Shown here: positions 16,028 to 23,170 of the stretch, piece by piece | Layout of the letters: the number at the start of each line of letters is the position of its first letter | Position numbering within the stretch: position 1 is the stretch's first letter | From: Candidatus Rokuibacteriota bacterium | Lineage (GTDB): Bacteria; Methylomirabilota; Methylomirabilia; Rokubacteriales; CSP1-6 | Assembly: GCA_030647435.1 (NCBI GenBank) | Contig: JAUSJX010000090.1 | Coordinates: forward strand, 1 to 41,110 | Direction of reading: 5' to 3' | DNA length: 41,110 nucleotides | Notes under the pieces: generated by a model | Seen by the model: only the letters and a program-made list of their open reading frames with translations | The model's database searches: none | What the model was told of the DNA's origin: nothing | Program-made: the position numbers and the translations under genes

Positions 16028-17086
16028 TCACGCCACCGGCGACGGGTCGGGATCGAAGCGCCCGAACCAGCCGTAGCGCGGCCACCAGCGCGGCAGCACC
16101 GGGTGGCGCGCGGCCAACCCCGTGAGGGCGGCGAACAAGTGGGTCGGGACGTGCTCGGCCGCCCACTGCGCCAGCCGCAGGATGCGGTAGGCGCGGCGAT
16201 AGCTGTCCACGAGCGTGCGGTAGCGCTCGAGCCCGTCGCTGAGACCCACGCGGCCCTCGAAGATCTGCTGGATGATGCGCCCGCACTCGACCCCGAAGTA
16301 GAGCGCCGGCCTGATGCCCTCGGCCGTGAGAGGCAGACACTGCCCGGCCGCGTCGCCGACGGCAAAGAGCCGCCCCACGGTCGGGCGGAAGAGGCGGTTC
16401 GGGAAGTACGTGCCGTGGTAGGTGGTCGCCACCGTGCCGCGGTCGCGCAGGAAGCGCTCGAGGGCCGGCTTGAGCTTGGACAGCCCCACGTAGGAGCCGA
16501 GCCCGATGAGGCTGCCCTTGCCAACGGGGAAGATCCAGCCGAGCCCGCGCGGAATCAGGCTGCCGTCGAGCCAGAAGGACAGCCCCTCGTCTTCGAGCGC
16601 GGTCCGCGTCTCGAGCCCGAACGAGAAGTCGCCGCGGGCCGGCGTCGCTGCGCTGCCGCTGTTGACGAGGGCGCCCCGCCAGCCCGAGCAGTCCACGATC
16701 ACCGGCGCCGTGAAGCGCCCGTCGCTCGTCAGCACCGCGCCGTCCTCGACCCCCGTCACCGAGGCCCTGAGGAAACGCGCCCGCGTCTGCTCGAGGAGCC
16801 CCTCGCAGAAGCGCTTGTAGTCGAACGTGCAGAAAGGCACCGCCGAGAGGTCGTAGGTGACCGTGCGCGTCGGGGCCCGCACGGTGAGCTTGTCGTGGAC
16901 CTGGAGCACGCTGTCGGCGACGCCGAGCGCCTGGGGAACCCAGAGCGGCGTGCCGCAGGCCGAGGTCTGTACCGCGCCGACCTCGTTGCGGTCGAGGAGG
17001 AGGACGCGCCCGGTGAGCCGGCGCGCCACCGCCAAGCCGGCAAAGCTGGCACCCACTATGATGGCGTCGTAGTCCCGGCCAGCCAT
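16028..17086 (-). CDS. FAD-dependent oxidoreductase, geranylgeranyl-reductase-like
   Basis: A 352-residue flavoprotein with an N-terminal dinucleotide-binding motif (DAIIVGASFAGLAVARRL), a central VIVDCSGWRG segment, GLGWIFPVGKGSLIGLGSY, and the FAD-binding LFAVGDAAGQCLPLTAEGI motif. This is the pattern of the geranylgeranyl reductase/FixC superfamily (COG0644), which reduces isoprenoid double bonds or passes electrons to quinones. The substrate cannot be told from the sequence. It lies downstream of the cco cluster but beyond a terminator-like hairpin, so it may be a separate unit together with the TVP38 gene. Confidence 0.82.
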   Translation of the reverse strand: MAGRDYDAIIVGASFAGLAVARRLTGRVLLLDRNEVGAVQTSACGTPLWVPQALGVADSVLQVHDKLTVRAPTRTVTYDLSAVPFCTFDYKRFCEGLLEQTRARFLRASVTGVEDGAVLTSDGRFTAPVIVDCSGWRGALVNSGSAATPARGDFSFGLETRTALEDEGLSFWLDGSLIPRGLGWIFPVGKGSLIGLGSYVGLSKLKPALERFLRDRGTVATTYHGTYFPNRLFRPTVGRLFAVGDAAGQCLPLTAEGIRPALYFGVECGRIIQQIFEGRVGLSDGLERYRTLVDSYRRAYRILRLAQWAAEHVPTHLFAALTGLAARHPVLPRWWPRYGWFGRFDPDPSPVA

Positions 17087-17126
17087 GTCACCGGATACTC
17101 CGACAGACCGCGGGAGAAGTCAAATC

Positions 17127-17144
17127 GGGCGGCGAAGGCCGCCC
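17127..17144 (-). terminator. Hairpin after ccoS, probable terminator
   Basis: GGGCGGC-CTTC-GCCGCCC immediately follows the ccoS stop codon and is continued by GATTTGACTT. The stem is strong, the U-tract poor. It marks the likely end of the cbb3 transcript. Confidence 0.55.
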
Positions 17145-17333
17145 TCACGGACTCTGCCGGGATGGCCCCGGCGGCTCGTCGTCATGCCCCGCCGACTCGT
17201 CATCGTAGAGGATGCGCACGGCCGGAGTGTGGACGTCGTCATACTGGCCGGACAACGCCGCCCAGATGAAGACGCCCAGGGCGGCGGCGGCGAAGACCAG
17301 TGCCAGCGGCAGGAGGATGAACATCACCGACAC
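17145..17333 (-). CDS. ccoS: cbb3 oxidase maturation protein CcoS
   Basis: 62 residues: one membrane helix (about 4-27, ILLPLALVFAAAALGVFIWA) followed by GQYDDVHTPAVRILYDDE, the hallmark of CcoS, which is needed to insert haem and copper into CcoN. It overlaps the end of ccoI by 10 bases, the usual order. The acidic tail is a little longer than in short family members. Confidence 0.92.
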   Translation of the reverse strand: MSVMFILLPLALVFAAAALGVFIWAALSGQYDDVHTPAVRILYDDESAGHDDEPPGPSRQSP

Positions 17334-19789
17334 GATGGCTCCCCAGCGCGCGTGAAGCTTCTCGCCCGGTAGGAGCTGGCGATCACCGTGATGGAGGACA
17401 GCGGCATCAGCACGGCGGCGACGACCGGAGTGATCAGACCCGCCATGGCGAGCGCCACGCCGACCGCGTTGTAGCAGAGGGAGAGGACGAGGTTGCGGCG
17501 CACCGTTTTCATGGCGCGCGCCGCCCCGTCGAGCAGGTCCGCCACGCGCGCGACACCCGGCCGCGTGATGAACACGTCCGCAGCGGCCAGCGCGGCCTCG
17601 GCGCCGCCGTGCACGGCGATGCCGACCGTGGCCGCCGCGAGCGCCGCGGCGTCATTGACGCCGTCGCCGACCATGACGACCGATCCGGCGGCCGCCCCGT
17701 CCCGCACCGCGCGGAGCTTGGCCTCCGGCGAGACCCCGCCCCGGCAGTCCTCCGGATCGAGGCCCAGGCGGGTCCCGACGGCCGCGACCACCACGTGGTC
17801 GTCGCCCGAGAGGATGCCGACGCGCCAGCCGTGGTTGCTCACGCGGGCGAGCGCGGGCCCCGCGTCCCCGCGCAGCGGGTCGCCGAAGCCGGCCGCCGCG
17901 ACCACGGCGCCGTCCACGGCCACCAGCACCGGCGTGAGCCCGCCTTCGGAGAGATCGCGCGCATGACCCGCGAACTCGGGCGGTACGAAGCCGACGCGCG
18001 CCCCCACGAAATCGGGCGAGCCCAAGACCACGGCGCGGCCCGCCACCTCTCCCTCGATGCCGCCGCCGTGCGTCTCGGTGATCGTCACGGGCAGGTCGGG
18101 CGCCGGGCCCAGGGCGGCCACGAGCGCGCGTGCCAGCGGGTGTGACGAGTGGGCCTCGGCGGCGGCCGCGAGCGGCCTGGCCGCCGCGTCGCCCCACCAG
18201 GCGAGCAGCGCGGCGCGCCCGGCCGTGAGCGTGCCGGTCTTGTCGAGCCACATACGGCCGGGCCGTGTCAGCTTCTCGATCACGTCGGCGCCCTTGATCA
18301 GGAAGCCCGCGCGGGCCGCCTGCCCGATGGCCGCGCTGAGCGCCAGCGGCGTCGCCAGGCCGAGCGCGCAGGGACACGTGACGATCAGGAGGGCGACGGC
18401 GTGGTCCACCGCCCGCCCCGCGTCCACGCGCGCCCAGAGCGCGAACGTCAGCGCCGCCAGGACCAGCACGGCGGCGACAAAATGTCCGGCGATGCGGTCG
18501 GCGAGCTCCACGATGGGCGCGCGGCGCCGCCCATACTCCTCGACGAGCTTCATCAGCCGGCCGATGCGCGTGTCCTCACCGGTCTGCTCCACCAGAACCT
18601 CGAGGCGGGAGGAGAGATTGACCGTGCCCGCGTGCACCCGGTCGCCGGGTCCGGCGCCCATCGGGCGCGATTCGCCCGAGAGCAGCGAGAGGTCGAGGGC
18701 CGAGCGGCCGGACGCGATGACGCCGTCGGCGGGCACGACGTCGCCCGCCCGCACTTCGACGCGCGCGCCCGGCAGGAGCGCCTCGAGCGGCACCTCCCGA
18801 ACGCCGCGCGCCTCGATGACCCGCGCGGCGCTCGGAGCGAGCGCGGCCAGGAGCTCTGCCGAGTCCGCGGCGGCGCGCTGCTGGCGACGCTGGACGTAGC
18901 GGCCGGCCAGGAGCAGGAAGATCAGCGCCGTCACCGAGTCGAAGTAGACGTCCCCCGCCCCGCGGAGCGTGTTGACGGCGCCGTGGAGAAACCCTGCCAG
19001 GAGCCCGATGCTGATGGGCAGATCCATGTGCAGCGTCCGCATCCGGAGCGCGGCCCAGGCGCCGCGGAAAAAGACGCCGCCGCCCCAGATGACGGACGGC
19101 ACCGTGATCGCGAGGCTCGTCCAGCGGAAGAGCGAGGCGTACTCGGGCTCCATGCCGTGGAAGGCGCCGCCGTACAGCGCGAAGGCGATGGCCATGACGT
19201 TGGCCGCGACAGCGCCCGCCAGCCCGATCCGCGCCAGCATCCTCCGGTCCTCTTGCCGGCGGAGCGCCCGCGCCTCGAGGCCGCGGCTCGGGTGAGCGCG
19301 GTATCCCAGCGCGTCGAGCTGCCGCGCGGCGGCGGACAGCAGCACGGCCCGCGGGTCCCAGCGCACGAGCGCGCGGGAGCGCGGCAGGTCGAGGCGGACC
19401 TCCAGCACCCCGGGCACGAGGCCCGGCAGACGCTCCACGAGCCAGACGCAGGCCGCGCAGTGGACGCCCTCGAGGTAGAGCTCCGTCGCTGCGAGACCGT
19501 CGGCAGTGCGCCAGCAGGCGCGGGCCTGAAAGCCGGGGTCGTCGAATTCGCCGTACGACCTGCCGGTCGGGTTCGCCGGTGCGGGCGCGGCGTCCGTCGA
19601 GTCGCGGAGCGCGTAGTAGCGGTCGAGACCGTGCTCGTGGATCACCGCGTACACGGCGCGGCAGCCGTGGCAGCAGAACTGTCGCGGCGCGCCCCCGTCC
19701 ACCAGGCCGGGCGGTACACCCAGCCCGCAGTGGGCGCACTGGGCGAAGGCGGCGCGCGGCGGGGCGACCGCGCCTTCAGCGATGCTCAT
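17324..19789 (-). CDS. ccoI: Copper-translocating P-type ATPase CcoI
   Basis: 821 residues. It starts with a Cys-rich domain (CAHCG at 18-22, CCHGC at 39-43) typical of CcoI/FixI, then a heavy-metal domain with CAAC at 111-114, eight predicted membrane helices with the CPC metal site (CPCALGLATPLAL), the phosphorylation motif DKTGTLT (Asp516) and the hinge GDGVNDAAALAAA. It exports copper across the inner membrane for assembly of the cbb3 binuclear centre. It overlaps the TauE-like gene upstream by 14 bases and ccoS downstream, so the maturation genes are tightly coupled. Confidence 0.95.
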   Translation of the reverse strand: MSIAEGAVAPPRAAFAQCAHCGLGVPPGLVDGGAPRQFCCHGCRAVYAVIHEHGLDRYYALRDSTDAAPAPANPTGRSYGEFDDPGFQARACWRTADGLAATELYLEGVHCAACVWLVERLPGLVPGVLEVRLDLPRSRALVRWDPRAVLLSAAARQLDALGYRAHPSRGLEARALRRQEDRRMLARIGLAGAVAANVMAIAFALYGGAFHGMEPEYASLFRWTSLAITVPSVIWGGGVFFRGAWAALRMRTLHMDLPISIGLLAGFLHGAVNTLRGAGDVYFDSVTALIFLLLAGRYVQRRQQRAAADSAELLAALAPSAARVIEARGVREVPLEALLPGARVEVRAGDVVPADGVIASGRSALDLSLLSGESRPMGAGPGDRVHAGTVNLSSRLEVLVEQTGEDTRIGRLMKLVEEYGRRRAPIVELADRIAGHFVAAVLVLAALTFALWARVDAGRAVDHAVALLIVTCPCALGLATPLALSAAIGQAARAGFLIKGADVIEKLTRPGRMWLDKTGTLTAGRAALLAWWGDAAARPLAAAAEAHSSHPLARALVAALGPAPDLPVTITETHGGGIEGEVAGRAVVLGSPDFVGARVGFVPPEFAGHARDLSEGGLTPVLVAVDGAVVAAAGFGDPLRGDAGPALARVSNHGWRVGILSGDDHVVVAAVGTRLGLDPEDCRGGVSPEAKLRAVRDGAAAGSVVMVGDGVNDAAALAAATVGIAVHGGAEAALAAADVFITRPGVARVADLLDGAARAMKTVRRNLVLSLCYNAVGVALAMAGLITPVVAAVLMPLSSITVIASSYRARSFTRAGEPSCR

Positions 19790-20489
19790 GCGGCGCTCCC
19801 GTCTCCGAGTGCTGGATCGCGTGTCTCTCCGGAGCCCTCGCGCGCCCCGCGACGGCGAGGAGCCCGACCACGATCATGGCGACGGCGCAGACGGCCGGCA
19901 TCCAGCGGCGGAACCCACCCGCCAGGGCCTGGACGGCCACACCGAGCCCCGCCATCACCGGCAGGGTGCCCAGCCAGAACACGGCCATCAGTCCCGCGCC
20001 GCGAAGCGGATCGCCCGTGCCCGCCGCCGTGACGATAAACGCGTAGAGCCAGCCGCACGGCAGGAGGCCGGTCAGAAGACCGATCACGAGAGCGCGCGTC
20101 ACGGGGGGCTGGGCGGCGACCGCCGCCACACCACGGGCGACGGCGCCGCGGAGCGCGGCCGGAGGCTCGAGCCGCGCCACGCGCACTCCGGCCGTCTCGA
20201 GGAGCGTCCGCGTCCCCCACAGCGCGATCAGGACCCCGGCCAGCACCGCCGCGCCCCGCTGGATCCCCGCGGGCGCCGCGGCCAGGTCGAGGGCCGCGCC
20301 GAGCGTGCCCGCCAGCGCGCCCAGGGTCGCGTACGCGGCGAAACGGCCGAGGTTGTACGCGGCGTGGCCGAGCCCCGGGCGGCGACCGGCGGCGCCCGTG
20401 TAGAAGGCGACGAAGCCGCCGCACATGCCGGCGCAGTGAAGGCTGCCCACGAGGCTCGCCCCGAGCACGGTCAGGGCGAGGGTTGTCAC
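19776..20489 (-). CDS. TauE/SafE-like membrane protein of the cco cluster
   Basis: 237 residues with about six membrane helices and the SLHCAGMCGGF motif that marks the cytochrome-biogenesis-like branch of the sulfite exporter TauE/SafE family (often annotated DsbD/CcdA-related). Cys in CAGMCGG and the LPCGWLYAF segment resemble metal- or thiol-handling residues. Such genes are common between ccoH and ccoI, and a role in copper supply for the oxidase has been suggested for this context, but the substrate here is unproven. The start is GTG at 20489, overlapping the ccoH stop. The His-containing tail (APHEHR) could bind metal. Confidence 0.85.
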   Translation of the reverse strand: MTTLALTVLGASLVGSLHCAGMCGGFVAFYTGAAGRRPGLGHAAYNLGRFAAYATLGALAGTLGAALDLAAAPAGIQRGAAVLAGVLIALWGTRTLLETAGVRVARLEPPAALRGAVARGVAAVAAQPPVTRALVIGLLTGLLPCGWLYAFIVTAAGTGDPLRGAGLMAVFWLGTLPVMAGLGVAVQALAGGFRRWMPAVCAVAMIVVGLLAVAGRARAPERHAIQHSETGAPHEHR

Positions 20490-20968
20490 CGGGCCTCCGG
20501 CACGTCGCGCATGAGGGTCGCGGTGAAGACGTCCGGGCCGCGCGTGACGCGCATGCGGAATTCCCAGAGACCCGGCCGCTCGAGCGGCATCGCCGCCACG
20601 TAGCCCAGACCCCGAGGCTCGAGGACCGCCGTCAGCACCCGGCTCGCTCGCGCGTTGTGCAGCGCCTCGATCGCGATGCGCGCGCCCGGGAGCGGCGCGC
20701 CCGCGCCATCGGTGAGGCGCGCGGCCACCGTCATCCCGCCGCGCTCTCCTGTCGGCTCGACACTGAGCCCGAGCGACCAGCCGAGCGCCTCGTTGCGCGC
20801 CTGCTGGGCCATGGTCTCGTCCCAGGCGAGCGCCTTCGCGTAGTAGTTGGGCTCGACCGCGAAGGAGGCGTCGCGCGAGGTGATGACGACAAGCGCGATG
20901 TTGGCTCCCGCGGAGCCGACGAGGAGCGCCGCCAGGCCCACCGGCCAGTACCAGCCGCGGCTCCTCAC
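20486..20968 (-). CDS. ccoH: cbb3 oxidase assembly protein CcoH (FixH family)
   Basis: 160 residues: one N-terminal membrane helix (about 6-30) and a periplasmic domain. It has the family's NYYAKALAWDETMAQQARNEALGW segment, PLPGARIAIEALHNARAS and a C-terminal PGLWEFRMRV strand. FixH/CcoH is a stable assembly factor of the oxidase. The GTG at 20968 overlaps the ccoG stop (GTGA), and the end overlaps the TauE-like gene. The open frame continues far upstream antiphase to ccoG, but that portion is a shadow. Confidence 0.9.
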   Translation of the reverse strand: MRSRGWYWPVGLAALLVGSAGANIALVVITSRDASFAVEPNYYAKALAWDETMAQQARNEALGWSLGLSVEPTGERGGMTVAARLTDGAGAPLPGARIAIEALHNARASRVLTAVLEPRGLGYVAAMPLERPGLWEFRMRVTRGPDVFTATLMRDVPEAR

Positions 20969-22386
20969 GGCCGCGTCTCCTCGGGTCCGAGCAGGCGGTA
21001 CGGCACAGAGGCGGCAAAGCCGGCGCCGTCCCCGACCCGGAAGCGGATCTCGCGCGCGCCGCCGTGGAACGCCGCGCGCGGCGCGGTCACGAAGACCGTC
21101 GCCGTGGCCGCGTGCCCGGCCGCAACGGCGAGCGGGTTGTCGGGCGCGATGAAGTGGAGACCCTCGCCGTCGGCGAGCTCGATCAGGTAGCGGCGATCGC
21201 CGTCGGCGCGGTTGACGATCTTGACCCGGATCTGGTTCGACACGTCGCCCGACGGCAGGAGCGTGAACGGGCTGCCGAGCCCGCGCAGGACCGTCACGTC
21301 GGCGCTCGCCCGGTGCGCGAGCGCCCAGCCGAGCATCCCCCAGACCGCGATCAATAAGATCGGGTAGAGGACGACGCGCGGCCGGAGGATGCGCCGCGGC
21401 GCCCCGCCCAGCTCGTCGCTCGAGCTGTAGCGGATCAGCCCGCGCGGCCGGCCGATCCGCTCCATGATCGAGTCGCACGCGTCCATGCACTGCGTGCAGT
21501 GGATGCACTCCATCTGCAACCCGTCGCGGATGTCGATGCCCGTCGGGCACGTGACCACGCACGCGCCGCAGTCGATGCAGTCGCCCAAGGCCAGCGGCGG
21601 AGCGCCGGGGCCGTTGCCCGCACGGCGCGCGAGGCGCCCGCGCGGCTCGCCGCGGCGGAAGTCGTAGCCGACGATGAGCGAGCGCCGGTCGAGCAATGCT
21701 GACTGGAAGCGCCCGTACGGGCACGCCACGACGCAGACCTGCTCGCGGAACCAGCCGAAGTCGAGGAACATCAGCGCGGTGGTGCCCGCCATCACGAGGA
21801 AGGCGGCCGGGTGCTCGAAGGGCGAGCGCGTGATCCAGTGACGGAGCGCCTCGACGCCCACGAAGTACGCGAGGAAGGTATGGGCGAGGAACATGCTGAG
21901 GGCGCCGAAGACCGCGTACTTGACGAGTCGCCGCGGCGCGAGCCGCCGGCCGTCGAGGTCGCGCTGCGCGCGCGGGCCGCCCTCGATGAGCCGCTCGATG
22001 GGGCGGTAGAGAAACTCCATGTAGACCGTTTGGGGACAGGCCCAGCCGCACCAGACGCGGCCGTAGATCGCCGTCAGGAGGAAGATGCCGATGAAGAGGC
22101 CCACGAGGAGGAGCATCAGCAGCATCGTGTCCGTCGGCAGGAACGTGGCCCCGAAGAGGATGAAGCGCCGATTGACGACGTCGAGCAGGATGACGGGCTT
22201 GCCGCCCATCCTGAGATACGGCAGGACGGTGAAGAGCCCGATGAGCGCCCAAGCGAGCGCCCGCCGGCGCCGAAGGAAACGCCCCTCGAAGAGCTTGGGG
22301 CGCATCCAGCGTCGCGTGCCGTCCAGGTTGAGCGTGGGAAGGACGCGCTCCTTGGTCGCTGAGGGCAGCGGTGGCGGCGCGGGCAT
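20965..22386 (-). CDS. ccoG: Iron-sulfur membrane protein CcoG (RdxA/FixG)
   Basis: 473 residues with the CcoG layout: membrane helices in the first half including GRVWCGWACPQTVYMEF, the VCVVACPYGRFQ motif, then two ferredoxin 4Fe-4S motifs (CIDCGACVVTCPTG and CIHCTQCMDACDS) and a C-terminal Ig-like domain. CcoG reduces Cu(II) for the cbb3 assembly pathway. I favour ATG at 22386 after GAGAGGG; a TTG four codons earlier overlaps the ccoP stop (TTGA) and is possible. Order and orientation match cco maturation operons. Confidence 0.93.
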   Translation of the reverse strand: MPAPPPLPSATKERVLPTLNLDGTRRWMRPKLFEGRFLRRRRALAWALIGLFTVLPYLRMGGKPVILLDVVNRRFILFGATFLPTDTMLLMLLLVGLFIGIFLLTAIYGRVWCGWACPQTVYMEFLYRPIERLIEGGPRAQRDLDGRRLAPRRLVKYAVFGALSMFLAHTFLAYFVGVEALRHWITRSPFEHPAAFLVMAGTTALMFLDFGWFREQVCVVACPYGRFQSALLDRRSLIVGYDFRRGEPRGRLARRAGNGPGAPPLALGDCIDCGACVVTCPTGIDIRDGLQMECIHCTQCMDACDSIMERIGRPRGLIRYSSSDELGGAPRRILRPRVVLYPILLIAVWGMLGWALAHRASADVTVLRGLGSPFTLLPSGDVSNQIRVKIVNRADGDRRYLIELADGEGLHFIAPDNPLAVAAGHAATATVFVTAPRAAFHGGAREIRFRVGDGAGFAASVPYRLLGPEETRP

Positions 22387-22394
22387 CGTCCCTC

Positions 22395-22973
22395 TCAACG
22401 GGTCGGTGAGCCGTCCGCGGCGGCCTTCTGGCCCTCCGGCGGCTTGGGGTTGGGCGGATGCGTGCCCCGCAGCGTTCCAACGTAGGCGGCCATGGCGGCG
22501 ATTTCAGCGGGCGAGAGCTGGGTCTTCCAGGGCACCATGCCCTTCTCGGGCACACCCTCGCTGATCGTCTCGTAGAACTCGGTCAGCCGCCCGCCGTGCA
22601 GCCAGTATTCGTCCGTGAGGTTGGGCCCGACGATGCCCTGGCCGCGATCGCCATGGCACGGCGCGCACCGGGTGGCGAAGATCCCCTTCGCCTTGGCCAT
22701 CGCGGCCGCGTCCTTCTCGAGCGCCGCCAGCGAAGCGTCCGTGACCGCACTGGCCACCGCCTTGGGCTGCCGCTCGGCCGCCGCCCTCATCTCGGCCTCG
22801 TAGACGGCGACCACCGACGGCCCCGGCCCCAGCTGGTAGTAGGCCCAGTACCCGAGCGAGAACGCGATAGTCACCCAGAAGATCCACACCCACCAGCCGG
22901 GCAGCGGGTTGTCATACTCCTCGATGCCGTCCTGGGCGTGCGGCAGCAGCCGGTCGCGGTCGGCGTCACTCAT
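22395..22973 (-). CDS. ccoP: cbb3 oxidase subunit III CcoP, single-haem form
   Basis: 192 residues. The N terminus is classic CcoP (DGIEEYDNPLPGWWVWIFWVTIAFS) with one membrane helix, followed by a single cytochrome c domain: C103-A-P-C106-H107 and distal Met candidates in EKGMVPW. Normal CcoP is around 300 residues with two CxxCH domains; here there is only one, so electrons would reach CcoO with one haem fewer. The Pro-rich C terminus ends cleanly at a TGA and the downstream ccoG start touches it, so this is not an obvious truncation. It overlaps ccoQ by eight bases. Confidence 0.92.
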   Translation of the reverse strand: MSDADRDRLLPHAQDGIEEYDNPLPGWWVWIFWVTIAFSLGYWAYYQLGPGPSVVAVYEAEMRAAAERQPKAVASAVTDASLAALEKDAAAMAKAKGIFATRCAPCHGDRGQGIVGPNLTDEYWLHGGRLTEFYETISEGVPEKGMVPWKTQLSPAEIAAMAAYVGTLRGTHPPNPKPPEGQKAAADGSPTR

Positions 22974-23169
22974 GGGTCGCTCTCTCCCCTGTCAGCGGCG
23001 CGCTCGGCTCGTCCTCGAGGGGCAGAAAGCGGGCGCGCTCGAAGTGCTCCCGGTTGCGCCGGAGAAACGTGGTCACCGCGATCGCGAGGAAGGCGGCCCC
23101 GAACAGCACCAGGCCGGCCTCGGCGAAGATCTGCAGCCCGAAGCCGCTCATCACGTCGGTGAGGCTCAT
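22966..23169 (-). CDS. ccoQ: cbb3 oxidase subunit IV CcoQ
   Basis: 67 residues with one membrane helix (about 13-35) and the charged RRNREHFERARFLPLEDE segment, typical of CcoQ, which stabilises the oxidase. It lies between ccoNO and ccoP, 1 base after the former and overlapping the latter. Confidence 0.85.
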   Translation of the reverse strand: MSLTDVMSGFGLQIFAEAGLVLFGAAFLAIAVTTFLRRNREHFERARFLPLEDEPSAPLTGERATHE

Positions 23170-23170
23170 G

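Noticed and set aside
20968-22555. N-terminal extension of the ccoH frame across ccoG
   Set aside because: Antiphase to the well-conserved ccoG; ccoH begins at the GTG overlapping the ccoG stop.
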